Below are positions 1 through 8,431 of a stretch of DNA of 64,000 nucleotides, piece after piece. The notes beneath the pieces are model-generated. The model had not been told where the DNA came from. It made no database searches and saw only the letters and a list, made by a program, of their open reading frames with translations. Origin of the DNA: DATKXU01 sp035528905 (GTDB lineage Bacteria; Armatimonadota; UBA5829; DTJY01); contig DATKXU010000012.1 of NCBI GenBank assembly GCA_035528905.1, forward strand, positions 1 through 64,000, written 5' to 3'. Both the position numbers and the translations under genes were made by a program. Numbering within the stretch: the stretch's first letter is position 1; every line of letters starts with the position of its first letter.

Positions 1-622
1 CACCGGCCTCTACAGACTGCTTCGGAGGGAAGGTGTCATCCCTCCTCCCACAAAGAAACGCAGGCGCAAACCAAAGCCCTATGAGCCGATCCAGATCCCC
101 GGGGAACGCTTCCAGATAGACGTGAAGTACGTTCCTAAGGAGTGCCTGGTGGGCAGTCTGGCTAAAGCGAATCTCTACCAGTACACCGCGATAGATGAAT
201 GCACCAGGTGGAGATATGCTGCTATCTACGACGAGCTCTCCGCCTGGAACTCCACCCACTTTGTCAAGGAACTACGGAAACGGTTTTCGTTCGAGATCAG
301 TTGCATACAGACCGACAACGGACCTGAGTTCACCAGCCGCCTTCAAGGTGCAAAGAAGCTGTCTGCCTTCGAGGTGTACCTGGCCCAGGAAGGCATCCAA
401 CACAAGCCGATCGCGGTGGCCACTCCCCGCCACAACGGTAAGGTGGAGAGATCCCACCGGACCGACCAGGAGAGATTCTACAAAGACAGAACGTTCTACT
501 CGCTGCAGTATATCAAAGACCAGTTCAACCGCTACCTTGGAGAATCCAACCGCCAGCCGCTGATGGCCCATGGGTGGCGCTCCGCATCCCAGATGCTCCG
601 TCATTACCAGGAGGTGGTGTAA
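1..622 (+). mobile_element. IS481-type insertion sequence, 3' part only
   Basis: The left end lies outside the window. The element holds one transposase reading rightward. AT-richer sequence follows the stop codon, but I could not fix the right terminal inverted repeat without the left one. It sits about 50 bp from the 3' end of a convergent glycosyltransferase gene. Confidence 0.6.
2..622 (+). CDS. IS481-family transposase (DDE integrase core), 5' truncated by window edge
   Basis: The frame is open from the first bases of the window, so the N-terminal helix-turn-helix part lies upstream; 206 residues are visible. A basic linker (TKKRRRKPKP) leads into a DDE integrase core. The likely catalytic acids are D40 in FQIDVKYV, D105 in TDNGPEF and E149 in HNGKVERSH, counted from the window start. 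The HNGKVERSHR motif is typical of IS481/IS3-like transposases, which cut and join element ends. The spacing between the second Asp and the Glu (43 residues) is a little longer than the usual 35. A GTG at 122 could be called as a start, but it would remove the first catalytic Asp, so the true start is upstream of the window. Confidence 0.85.
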   Translation, partial: TGLYRLLRREGVIPPPTKKRRRKPKPYEPIQIPGERFQIDVKYVPKECLVGSLAKANLYQYTAIDECTRWRYAAIYDELSAWNSTHFVKELRKRFSFEISCIQTDNGPEFTSRLQGAKKLSAFEVYLAQEGIQHKPIAVATPRHNGKVERSHRTDQERFYKDRTFYSLQYIKDQFNRYLGESNRQPLMAHGWRSASQMLRHYQEVV

Positions 623-674
623 CACATGTTTGACAAACCTACATGGTCACATATATCATGGTGGCATGAGGCAC

Positions 675-1841
675 TTATCCAGCCTCTGCTCCTCTCTTCT
701 GCACCCGGACGGATTCGTAGGCGTCGAGCGTGCGGAGCGCCATTTCATACGGCGAAAAACGGCTGGAGCTCTCCACTGCCCGTGCAGAGAAACGCTCCAT
801 AAGTTCCCGGTCGGTGAGCAGCCTGTCAATCTTCTCTGTGAAGTCGTCGGCATCGTCTTCGGTCAGCAAGCTGTCCTCGCCGTCCGCCAGCATCTCGGGG
901 CTGCCGCCCGCATTGACTGCGACGCAGGGGATTCCGGCTCCCAGAGCCTCCGCGAGCACCAGCCCCTGGGTTTCGGTCGTGGACGGGAAAGCGAACAGGT
1001 CGCCGGCCGAGTAGTACTTCGCCACGAGTTCCCTGGGCAGGTGTCCGGTGAATGCGATGCGTTCCCCGGATTGAAGCTTCGACGCCGCGCTTCTACATGC
1101 AGCCTCGTAGGGGCCGCCTCCTACGACGAGGAGATAGACATCGCCGTGTTTGCGGGCGAGACGCTCGAATGCCTCAAAGAGCAGTTCGAGATTCTTCTCC
1201 CGCGCGAGCCGGCCTACGTACAGGAGCACCCTCGCGTCGGCTGGGATGCTGCATTCGGCCCGAATCCTGGAGCGCGCTTCCGAATCCCTGCCGGTATCGA
1301 GCGAATTCCCTGTTGGGATCACGTGCATAGGCGTATGCACGCCGTAACCCCGGAGCAATTCCGCAATCGGACTCGAAGGCACGACCACCCCGTCGCACTG
1401 GTTGTAATAGCGTCGCAGCATCCTTACGATGAACGATCGAGTCACCGCTGTGGGTGAGAGAGGGAAGTAATGCGCGTACTCAGTGTACCAGGTGTGGTTG
1501 GTCGAGATAATGGGGATGTTCAGCCGCTTTGCCAGCCGGAGACCGAGCCAGCCGAGCATAAAGGGCGTATGAGTGTGGATGATGTCCAGGTCGAGATCCT
1601 TCACCCGCTCAGGAAGGCGAGGGAGGTACGGTATCGCAAGCGGGTAATCGCGGGCTTTGTACGTGCGTAACGATGGGAACCTGAATACCCTGTTCTCGAT
1701 ATCCTTATGGCCGCGATAGCCGGGTGCGAAGACCCAGATATGGTGGCCGAGGCGCTTCAGCTCCTTTGTCAGCGTCAGGATCGAGACTGTGACGCCGTTC
1801 AGCACCGGCTCGTAGCTCTCGCTGAATATGCCGATTCTCAT
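675..1841 (-). CDS. Glycosyltransferase family 4 (GT-B), lipid/polysaccharide type
   Basis: A 388-residue retaining GT-B glycosyltransferase. The N-terminal acceptor domain opens with MRIGIFSESYEPVLNGVTVS, typical of GT4 enzymes that glycosylate diacylglycerol or phosphatidyl-inositol lipids. The C-terminal donor domain carries EKNLELL and the E-x7-E signature in ETQGLVLAEALG, followed by an AGGSPEML loop. The closest known families are diacylglycerol glucosyltransferases and GDP-mannose-dependent alpha-mannosyltransferases; donor and acceptor cannot be read from sequence. It would act on the cytoplasmic face of the inner membrane. It is the last gene of the minus-strand run, 69 bp after the HTH gene, with a GAGG-type ribosome binding site before the ATG. 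Confidence 0.85.
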   Translation of the reverse strand: MRIGIFSESYEPVLNGVTVSILTLTKELKRLGHHIWVFAPGYRGHKDIENRVFRFPSLRTYKARDYPLAIPYLPRLPERVKDLDLDIIHTHTPFMLGWLGLRLAKRLNIPIISTNHTWYTEYAHYFPLSPTAVTRSFIVRMLRRYYNQCDGVVVPSSPIAELLRGYGVHTPMHVIPTGNSLDTGRDSEARSRIRAECSIPADARVLLYVGRLAREKNLELLFEAFERLARKHGDVYLLVVGGGPYEAACRSAASKLQSGERIAFTGHLPRELVAKYYSAGDLFAFPSTTETQGLVLAEALGAGIPCVAVNAGGSPEMLADGEDSLLTEDDADDFTEKIDRLLTDRELMERFSARAVESSSRFSPYEMALRTLDAYESVRVQKRGAEAG

Positions 1842-1910
1842 TCGACCGCATCCTCAATCGGGACAACGCCGGCGATCCTCGCTCGCATGCCGTTTCACGC
1901 CGTGAGCGCT

Positions 1911-2480
1911 TTAGCTTCGATCCGAAGTCCTCTCACCAGACGTCTGCGATTCCAGAAAGGCCAGCACGTCCGACAATCGAAATCTGCGCTGATTGCCGGC
2001 AGTGCGGAAGTGCTTCAGCAGTCCCCGGTTGGTGTAACGTCGAACTGTGGTCGGGCACACGTTCAGAATCCGAGCCGTATCCTCCAGGGTCAGCGAGGGA
2101 TCGAGCAGCCTCTCCAGCAGTTGCTCGCGGGTCTCCTTGAAGTTCTTGTAGGATCCTTGGGCCGTTTCGCCTTGGGCGACGTCCGCAACGAGCTTCTTCC
2201 GCAGTCGGACGGCCGCATGAAGTTCGCTGCGCTCGACGGTGTTCGCCGATCCGCGAGGCGCTTGCTGCCCTTCCTGCCTGGAAGCGCGCTGAGCGCCGTC
2301 CGGTCGCGGAGGCTGGCTGGAAGTTGCTCTGGCGGGTTCCCGAATGGGCGGAGATGCGGCCTCTGCCGGCTGCTCGCGGCCCTGTCCTGCCTTATCCGGC
2401 GTTGTCTCGCCGCTCAACGTACGTTGCAGATCCTGCTCCTGCTGCTCCAGGTACTTAGTCCACTCTTCAAGGCTGCGCAT
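1911..2480 (-). CDS. MerR-type helix-turn-helix DNA-binding protein
   Basis: A 189-residue protein. I chose the ATG at 2480 because an AGGAGG lies 10 bp upstream (2491-2496); an upstream in-frame start at 2513 lacks this. The N-terminal half is charged and Gln/Pro rich, with a possible coiled coil near residues 5-30 and low-complexity sequence after it. The C-terminal domain (about 125-180) is a MerR/excisionase-like winged helix: LEDTARILNVCPTTVRRYT, then a short wing and FRLSDVLAFLES. Such domains bind DNA and read promoter or operator sequences. The targets are unknown. It lies between queA and the glycosyltransferase and may regulate this run, which is inference. Confidence 0.7.
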   Translation of the reverse strand: MRSLEEWTKYLEQQEQDLQRTLSGETTPDKAGQGREQPAEAASPPIREPARATSSQPPRPDGAQRASRQEGQQAPRGSANTVERSELHAAVRLRKKLVADVAQGETAQGSYKNFKETREQLLERLLDPSLTLEDTARILNVCPTTVRRYTNRGLLKHFRTAGNQRRFRLSDVLAFLESQTSGERTSDRS

Positions 2481-2550
2481 GGAACTTGTGCCTCCTAAAC
2501 CGTGCTGTCTCAACGCCCAAGATTAGCTCAGACTGCCGACTCTTGAAACC

Positions 2551-2594
2551 CATTACTCCGATACTCCACTACTCCATTACTCCCTCACATACTA
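2551..2594. repeat. Short-period intergenic repeat (ACTCC-type)
   Basis: The queA-HTH spacer holds several near-copies of an octamer-like unit of the form ATACTCC/ATTACTCC. Similar tracts occur at 18560-18617 and elsewhere in spacers of this window. No coding frame fits it. Confidence 0.6.
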
Positions 2595-2603
2595 GGTTCC
2601 CCG

Positions 2604-3617
2604 TCACACGATCAGCATCGCGTCTCCGAAGCTGAGAAACCTGTAATTCTCCTTCTTCGCTTCCTCATATGCCTGCATGACCAAGTCGCGCCCTGCAAAC
2701 GCCGCTACGAGGATCAGCAGGGTTGACCTCGGCATATGGAAATTGGTCACCAGCGCGTCGAGAACCTTGAACTCGTAGCCGGGCGTAATGAACAAACTCG
2801 TCTCGCCGTCAACTGCGGCGATACGGCGCTTGCCGATGGCCGCGCTCTCTAGCGCGCGGGCGGTGGTCGTGCCCACGGCGATTATCCGCGCTTGCGCCGA
2901 GTTGACGGCCTCAGCCGCTTCCTGCGGGATTGAGATAACCTCCCTGTGCATCACGTGTTCGCTGATGATCTCCGCACGAACGGGCCTGAAGGTTGCGAGC
3001 CCTATGTGCAGGGTGATGGACGCCGTCCCGACGCCCATCGCCCGCAGGTCCGCGAGCAATTCAGGCGTGAAATGCAGTCCCGCCGTCGGCGCTGCCGCGG
3101 ACCCGGGTTCCAAGGCGTAGACCGTCTGATAGCGGCTCACGTCCCTGAGCGCAGCGTGTATATACGGTGGCAGGGGCACCTCGCCGAGCCGCCTGATCGC
3201 CTCCGCGGTTCCGGGCGCATCTCCGAAGTCGAGAATCCTTCCGCCGCCCTCTGTGCGTTCCGTCACACTCGCAGATAGCTCGTTTTGCCCGAACAATATG
3301 GTCGCGCCGACGTTGACTCGCCTGCCGGGCCTGACCAGAGCGTCCCACCGGTTTCCTCCGAGCTCGCGGAGGAGCAGGACATCCACCTTCCCGCCGGTGG
3401 GTTTCGCTCCCCTCAATCGCAGCGCGGTAACCTCCGTGTCATTCATCACGAGCAGATCGCTGGGACGCAGATATTCGGGAATGTCGTAAAAGCGCCTGTG
3501 CTCGATCTTTCCCGAATCGCGGTGCAGGACCAACAGCTTCGACTTGTCCCGTTCCGCCAGAGGTTCCTGGGCGATAAACTCGGGCGGCAGGCTGTAGTCG
3601 AACTCGCTAAGGCGCAT
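2604..3617 (-). CDS. queA: tRNA preQ1(34) S-adenosylmethionine ribosyltransferase-isomerase
   Basis: QueA moves and isomerises the ribosyl part of S-adenosylmethionine onto preQ1 at the wobble position of tRNA, giving epoxyqueuosine. The 337 residues match the family along the whole length: start MRLSEFDYSLPPEFIAQEPL, the LLVMNDTEV segment, PTAGLHFTPELL, HIGLATFRPV and the end NYRFLSFGDAMLI are all family signatures. It starts 12 bp after the DUF2905 gene and is probably cotranscribed with it. No tgt or other queuosine gene is visible in this window. Confidence 0.96.
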   Translation of the reverse strand: MRLSEFDYSLPPEFIAQEPLAERDKSKLLVLHRDSGKIEHRRFYDIPEYLRPSDLLVMNDTEVTALRLRGAKPTGGKVDVLLLRELGGNRWDALVRPGRRVNVGATILFGQNELSASVTERTEGGGRILDFGDAPGTAEAIRRLGEVPLPPYIHAALRDVSRYQTVYALEPGSAAAPTAGLHFTPELLADLRAMGVGTASITLHIGLATFRPVRAEIISEHVMHREVISIPQEAAEAVNSAQARIIAVGTTTARALESAAIGKRRIAAVDGETSLFITPGYEFKVLDALVTNFHMPRSTLLILVAAFAGRDLVMQAYEEAKKENYRFLSFGDAMLIV

Positions 3618-3629
3618 ATGCCGGGAGCC

Positions 3630-3866
3630 TCATCTTCGGAATGTCACAACGATCCAGGCCAGAAGCGTCAGGATGATGCTCACAACGAGCATGGTGACGA
3701 TAGGGAAATATATCGTGACGTTGTCCCGGCGAATGACTATGTCGCCCGGCAGCAGCGTGCCTTTTCCTCCCGTCAGCCGCGCCAGCAGCAGGACGATCGC
3801 GCCAAGTATCACCACCGCCAGGCCGACGAAGATTATGATCTTCCCCAGTGAGGCGATCTCGTTCAT
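3630..3866 (-). CDS. DUF2905 family small membrane protein
   Basis: About 78 residues with two hydrophobic segments (residues 5-28 and 50-74) around a short polar loop with LLPGDIVIRRDNVTIYFPIV, the hallmark of DUF2905. Function is unknown. The family often sits next to queA or ruvAB, as it does here (queA follows by 12 bp). I prefer the ATG at 3866 because the protein then matches the family's short N-terminus and an AAGG lies 7 bp upstream. An in-frame ATG at 3902 would add 12 residues. Confidence 0.85.
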   Translation of the reverse strand: MNEIASLGKIIIFVGLAVVILGAIVLLLARLTGGKGTLLPGDIVIRRDNVTIYFPIVTMLVVSIILTLLAWIVVTFRR

Positions 3867-3972
3867 ACTCCAGCCTTGCCAAAAGCTGCGCATCCACGTC
3901 ATGGCTGAGCCAACGCAAATGTCTGCAGGCCTTTCGAACCTCGCAACTCGGTCAGCCGCCCGTTCTGTCGCC

Positions 3973-5526
3973 CTAGGTCTTGGGCATCGCGGCGGTGAAC
4001 AGGTTCAGCTCGGTCCTCGCCTCTGCACGGAGCAGACCCGCTTGTTCCGCGTAATACCGCTTCTCTGTTTCCAGGTACGACGCCATGTATCCAGCCGCCT
4101 GTGCCAGCAAGCTCACCGCCAACACGCCGTGAGGATACGCTTCCTTGTAATCTTTCGGCACAGTCTGGGTTGACAAGAAGCTCGCCAGTGAGTCTATCCG
4201 ATTGGTGGCATCCTTGCATTCCTTGTAATAGTCTTCCCTGCCGATCTTATCGTTGGCGTAATCATCGCCGGCCCTTTCCAATCTACCCACGACAGTGCCG
4301 AACTCATCCTGGATTATCTGCCCAATGACTTCATACCGCTTCGAGCCGGCTGACTCGGTACCTGCGGCGAGCATCCTTGCCTGCAGCAAGTGTTCCAGCG
4401 CCTGTGTGTACATCTTGCGCGCGGCGCAAAGCCTCTGGAGACGCTCGTGTGGGACGGGATTTGCTGGGGCCAGCTTGGATGCCTCTTCGTATGCGCCCGC
4501 TGCATCCTCCACCTTGCCCTGATTCCAATAGAGATCTCCTAGGGTCAGGCGGGCCTCCGCGTTGTTCGGTTCCAGTCGAACGATTTCCTGGGTCAGCTCA
4601 ACTGCCTCTGCCAACGCGCCGCTTGCCGCATAGAACTTGGCCAGCATGTCGCGCACGGCCGCGCTGTCCTTGCTGAAAAGCAGCGCCCGCTTGCATTCAT
4701 CCGCGGCCTCCGCCGTCATTCCCATCTGCGAGTAAATCTGAGCCAACTGCACTCTTGATGCGGGTTCCTCGGGCTTGAGATTGATCGCTCTCCTCAAGTC
4801 CATGACGGCGTTGGGCAGGTCGCTCGCGGCCACGTCTGCCTCAGCCTGCTTCATGAGACTTGCATACTCGGCGGCGGTATCTCTGGTCTGCTCGGTCCTC
4901 TTCGGGGCAGGGGCGACATCCGTTGGCCTTGCGGTCGCAGCATTGGTGGCCGCAGCAGCCGCGTCCAGCGCAGCTTTTTCGCCGAAAGCGGCGATTATGA
5001 GCTGCGACACCGCCGAACTAGCCGCGGTCATGATCGCGTTGCTGCGGTTCACTTCATATCCAGACCCGCCGGGCGCAATCTCGCCCTCCGAGATGGATGC
5101 CCAGCGCTCTCCGCCGGGCGTCTTCACAAGTTGCAGAGAGATGGTGATCTTCGAGCCAAGCACCGATCCTTGGATGCACAGCGCGTATCGGGCGCCTACG
5201 GCAGCCGCTATCTGAATCGCTTTCCATGGGTCCGAGCTCTGGTTGAGAGTTTGCTGGCTCAAGCGCCGCTCGATCACGGCGCGGGTGACGATCGGCAAAT
5301 CGCGGTTAAAGGGAAGGACATCCAGTTGGCCCGCGGCCCTCAAATGCTCGATAACCGCTACGACCACTTCCGGGTCACTCGGAGCTTGGCTGTCGCCGAC
5401 CGGATTTGCGAACGCGAGCGCGAGCGCGAGCGGTAATACCTCGGCCGGAGGTTTGGCTGCTGACACGGCGGCAGCCGGTGCTAGAACGATGACCGCCGCC
5501 AATATGAGGGGCAAGAACCTTTTCAT
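3973..5526 (-). CDS. Exported TPR-repeat protein
   Basis: A 517-residue protein with a clear signal peptide (MKRFLPLILAAVIVLAPAAA, cleavage after AVSA). The ATG at 5526 is preceded by GAAGGG, whereas an upstream in-frame start would overlap the preceding gene. Residues 30-190 form a domain with alternating strands and helices that resembles lipoprotein or CsgG-like domains that sense or sum components, but I cannot name it. A Thr/Ala-rich linker precedes several tetratricopeptide repeats (about 225-385), for example in the segments containing AVMDLRRAINLKPEEPASRV and AEARLTLGDLYWNQGKVEDA. TPRs mediate protein-protein contact. It is 11 bp downstream of a membrane TPR protein and probably works with it in the envelope. 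A GCGAGC triplet tandem near 5411-5431 encodes the LALALA stretch. Confidence 0.75.
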   Translation of the reverse strand: MKRFLPLILAAVIVLAPAAAVSAAKPPAEVLPLALALAFANPVGDSQAPSDPEVVVAVIEHLRAAGQLDVLPFNRDLPIVTRAVIERRLSQQTLNQSSDPWKAIQIAAAVGARYALCIQGSVLGSKITISLQLVKTPGGERWASISEGEIAPGGSGYEVNRSNAIMTAASSAVSQLIIAAFGEKAALDAAAAATNAATARPTDVAPAPKRTEQTRDTAAEYASLMKQAEADVAASDLPNAVMDLRRAINLKPEEPASRVQLAQIYSQMGMTAEAADECKRALLFSKDSAAVRDMLAKFYAASGALAEAVELTQEIVRLEPNNAEARLTLGDLYWNQGKVEDAAGAYEEASKLAPANPVPHERLQRLCAARKMYTQALEHLLQARMLAAGTESAGSKRYEVIGQIIQDEFGTVVGRLERAGDDYANDKIGREDYYKECKDATNRIDSLASFLSTQTVPKDYKEAYPHGVLAVSLLAQAAGYMASYLETEKRYYAEQAGLLRAEARTELNLFTAAMPKT

Positions 5527-5537
5527 GCACTTTCCCT

Positions 5538-6704
5538 TCAACGCGCCTGTTTGCGGCTGACCTGGATGCCAGCCTCGCACGATCTGATGTTCCTCTGCAC
5601 CTCCGCCGGATCCCGCCCGGCCGCTAGTTGATCGCGATATGAGCTGATTGCGCGGTTGTAGTTGTCAACCGCCATGTCATGCTGTCCGGTTCGCTGGTAG
5701 CACAGGGCGATCTGCTGATACAACCGGCCGGGATCGCTCGTCCGGTTCAGCGACTCTCGGTATGCGCTAATGGCCTGCTGGTATCTGCCCTCCCGCTGCA
5801 GTCTGAGCGCCCTCTCTTCCGGGTCGCCCGCAGACTCCGTCGGAGTGCCTGTCACTGCGGGCGTCTTGGACGCAGAGGGCTTCTCGTTTCCTTCGATTAC
5901 GGGCACGATTACCGGAGGCTGCTTCCGGGTCGGCATACGCTGTCCACCTGCTGGTGGGCTTGTGACGGGGCGCCGGGTCTCAGGCACCGGTGTCTCCGCG
6001 CGCCTTGGCGAAACTGGGCTGCTCGGTTGTCTCGGCGTCCAGCCCCGCTCGCCGGGTTTCACGCCTCCTGGGTAGGGCTGCTGGTAGCCGGGGAATGCCT
6101 GCCCCTGCGGATACCGGGGCTGCGCATAAGGCTGGGCGGGTGTCGCCTGCGGGGTACCTGCGCGGGGCGACGTACTCGTCGGTTGCTTTGTGCCTTTTTC
6201 TAATGTCTCGGCGGGAGTCCATATCATCGCCAGGCCGAACGCCAGCACGATGCAAAGACCCGCCACCGCAGCCGCATAGGGCAAGTACGGCCTCAGTTCT
6301 TTGGCCAGCTTCGCGGAGCCGGAGAGCGGCGGCGCAGCCCGCCCGCCTCTCAACTCTTCGAGCTTCTGGTGATCGGTGTCGCTCCGAGGATTCAGCTCGA
6401 CGGCCCGCTCGTATTCCCGGATCGCGGCCGGGATGTCGCCCTTCAACTGATATAGCGAGCCGAGAAGCGCGTGGGCCGAGGCACTCCCATCGTTCAGCGC
6501 CAGTGCTCCCTGGCACGCGAGAATGGCTTCCTGGATTCTCCCTGCTTCCCTGTGCTTGTATGCGTTGTAGATCAGCTCGCCGATTCTGACGTGTGCGTCA
6601 GGGGTCAGCGCCTGCCGCGGCGCAGGCGACTCGAGCTTTCGGCCGCATTCTTTGCAGAACTTGCTATTCGCGTCGTTTACGGTGCCACAATTCTTGCACT
6701 GCAT
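5538..6704 (-). CDS. Zinc-ribbon/TPR membrane protein
   Basis: The 388 residues have a distinct layout. A zinc ribbon (C3, C6, C17, C20 in MQCKNCG...FCKECG) comes first, then TPR-like helices (about 40-120), one transmembrane helix (about 141-162, YAAAVAGLCIVLAFGLAMIW), a long Pro/Gln/Arg-rich linker (165-285), and a second TPR block (about 290-385). The predicted topology is zinc ribbon and first TPR inside, second TPR outside. I chose the ATG at 6704 because GAGGG lies 8 bp upstream and the protein then begins directly with the zinc ribbon. Function is unknown. It follows hisG by 41 bp and precedes the exported TPR gene by 11 bp. Confidence 0.7.
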   Translation of the reverse strand: MQCKNCGTVNDANSKFCKECGRKLESPAPRQALTPDAHVRIGELIYNAYKHREAGRIQEAILACQGALALNDGSASAHALLGSLYQLKGDIPAAIREYERAVELNPRSDTDHQKLEELRGGRAAPPLSGSAKLAKELRPYLPYAAAVAGLCIVLAFGLAMIWTPAETLEKGTKQPTSTSPRAGTPQATPAQPYAQPRYPQGQAFPGYQQPYPGGVKPGERGWTPRQPSSPVSPRRAETPVPETRRPVTSPPAGGQRMPTRKQPPVIVPVIEGNEKPSASKTPAVTGTPTESAGDPEERALRLQREGRYQQAISAYRESLNRTSDPGRLYQQIALCYQRTGQHDMAVDNYNRAISSYRDQLAAGRDPAEVQRNIRSCEAGIQVSRKQAR

Positions 6705-6745
6705 CTCAGAGACCCTCAATCAGGTACGCGGCATGACCGCGAACC

Positions 6746-7624
6746 CTAGTAGACTACCTTGTTCAGCGGGTATTCGACCAACCCTTCGGCCCCCGCGCGT
6801 CGCAGCTTAGGGATCAAATCTCTGGACACCTTTTCGTCCACGACTATTTCAACAGCCACCCAGCCTTCGTCGCTCAGGGGCGACAAAGTTGGCTTCTTCA
6901 AAGCGGGTAGAGTGGCTATCACGTCCTGCAGCCTCTCCCGAGGTACGTTCATCTTCAATCCAACGAGCTGCTCGGCGTTGAGAGCCCCCTGCAGGAGCAT
7001 GGCGAGGTTCTCGATCTTGTTGTGCTTCCACTGGTCTTGCCAGGACTTCTTGTTGGCGATAAGCCTGGCGGTGGATTCGAGGATCGTCTCGATCACCCGC
7101 AGGTCATGCATTCGGAGCGAGCTGCCCGTCTCGGTGTTTACCACTATGGCATCCGCCAGCTCAGGAACCTTCACCTCGCATGCGCCCCAGGAGAACTCGA
7201 CCTGCGCGGATACTCCCTTGCTTTCGAGCCACCTTTTCGCAAGGTTGACGTATTCCGTGGATATGCGCTTGCCCTGAAGGTCCTTCGCCTCGCGTATGTC
7301 CGAATCTTCCTTGACGGCCACCACCACGCGAAGCGGCCTCAGAGTCGCCTTGTTGTACAACAGGTCGGCCACCTCGATGACGTCTGCGCCGGAATCTACT
7401 ATCCAATCCTTACCGGTCAGTCCGACATCCAGGATGCCGTCGCCCACATAGCGTGGGATCTCCTGCGGCCTGACCAGCAGGGCATCAATCTCGTCGTCGT
7501 CACACGAGGGCATGTATGAACGGCTGTTCACACGGAAATCCCAGCCTGCTTTCTTCAGTATCGCGAATGTCGCATCCTGAAGGCTGCCCTTCGGAAGTCC
7601 GATCTTCAGCTTCAATTCGTTCAC
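6746..7624 (-). CDS. hisG: ATP phosphoribosyltransferase, long form
   Basis: HisG condenses ATP and PRPP, the first step of histidine synthesis. At 292 residues it is the long form: catalytic lobes (GLPKGSLQDATFAILKKAG, a DVGLTGKDWI motif, and the PRPP loop ELADAIVVNTETGSSLR) plus a C-terminal regulatory domain (about 215-292) ending EGLVEYPLNKVVY, which binds histidine in the family. No hisZ is therefore needed. It starts with GTG behind a weak ribosome site, about 35 bp after a predicted transcription start. No other his gene is in the window, so it is an orphan heading an envelope-type gene run. Confidence 0.95.
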   Translation of the reverse strand: MNELKLKIGLPKGSLQDATFAILKKAGWDFRVNSRSYMPSCDDDEIDALLVRPQEIPRYVGDGILDVGLTGKDWIVDSGADVIEVADLLYNKATLRPLRVVVAVKEDSDIREAKDLQGKRISTEYVNLAKRWLESKGVSAQVEFSWGACEVKVPELADAIVVNTETGSSLRMHDLRVIETILESTARLIANKKSWQDQWKHNKIENLAMLLQGALNAEQLVGLKMNVPRERLQDVIATLPALKKPTLSPLSDEGWVAVEIVVDEKVSRDLIPKLRRAGAEGLVEYPLNKVVY

Positions 7625-7665
7625 CTCGGCGGCCAGTTTGCGGGATAGGTGAATGGCCCTGAATG

Positions 7666-7694
7666 AGTATACAGAAATGGCCGCCTGAAGTCAA
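7666..7694 (-). promoter_or_regulatory. Promoter for hisG run (minus strand)
   Basis: On the minus strand the -35 is TTGACT (7689-7694), the spacer is 17 bp and the -10 is TATACT (7666-7671). This is close to the sigma70 consensus and gives a leader of about 35 nt before the hisG GTG. Confidence 0.75.
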
Positions 7695-7720
7695 GGTTTT
7701 TAGCGCAAAACCTACACAGG

Positions 7721-7736
7721 TCGGCCCAGGGGCCGA
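7721..7736. other. Small inverted repeat in hisG/HD divergent spacer
   Basis: TCGGCCC and GGGCCGA face each other over a 2-base loop. It lies upstream of the hisG promoter in the 295-bp divergent spacer (7625-7919). It could be an operator or a structured leader. The rest of the spacer shows only a weak -10-like GATAAT near 7875 on the plus strand. Confidence 0.3.
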
Positions 7737-7919
7737 ATATTTCCATGCCCGTGCATGCTGGTGCCCCGGCGCTAGTGCCCCCGTGGTGCCTACTAATTGG
7801 ACGGCTCTGGCAAGGGCTTAAGTTCCCGTAGGATTCACGCTGGACAGACTGCTGAACGGAGGGCCGCTGACCGATAATCTAGTTGGTTCACCAGACAAGT
7901 TAAGGGAGTGGGTGGCTTA

Positions 7920-8426
7920 ATGGGGCATGAGGATACCGTTGACGTAGCCGTAGAGTGTCTCTTGATAGCGGCAAGCGATCACAACCACGAGGAACAACAG
8001 CACTGCCGCCGCGTGGAGATGCTCTGCGCAATGACGGCGAAGGCTATGGGCTGGGAGACAGGCGACGTAGAGGCGCTGAGGCTCGCGGCGCTGCTCCATC
8101 ACACGGACAGATCGCGGATCCCGGAATCGGCGTTAGCGCTGAACGTGGCGGAGTTCCTCCGTGAGTTCAATCAGCGCGTCGCGGATCCTACCACCAGGGA
8201 TCAGATGTCCGGCGGCAGACCGGCAGAAGCCGCAAGCATAATCGCGCTCGTAGATGCCTTTGACCGCCTAGTCTCGAACCAGCGGTATAGGCCCTCGCTC
8301 TCTGACAGCGCAGCGATCGAAATCCTGCAGCATGATGCCGAAACGCCTGTGGATATCGCGGTACTGGAGGCCTTCCGCCGCGCGTACGCGGGCAAGCACC
8401 AAGTCCGGCAGGCCAAGGCTGCCTGA
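7920..8426 (+). CDS. Degenerate HD/HD-GYP-like domain protein
   Basis: A 168-residue protein whose first 75 residues follow the HD-GYP pattern: QQHCRRVEMLCAMTAKAMG...DVEALRLAALLHH. The usual LHDIGKIG is LHHTDRSRI, so the metal-binding Asp of the HD pair is replaced by His. The middle of the domain, including the GYP-bearing loop, is missing. The text resumes with AASIIALVDAFDRLVSNQRYRP, the family's C-terminal helix. It is unlikely to be a c-di-GMP phosphodiesterase; a binding or scaffold role is more likely. I chose ATG 7920 with AAGGGAG 11 bp upstream; GTG 7908 overlaps that site. It converges on the histidine kinase gene 5 bp away. Confidence 0.65.
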   Translation: MGHEDTVDVAVECLLIAASDHNHEEQQHCRRVEMLCAMTAKAMGWETGDVEALRLAALLHHTDRSRIPESALALNVAEFLREFNQRVADPTTRDQMSGGRPAEAASIIALVDAFDRLVSNQRYRPSLSDSAAIEILQHDAETPVDIAVLEAFRRAYAGKHQVRQAKAA

Positions 8427-8431
8427 CCCCG

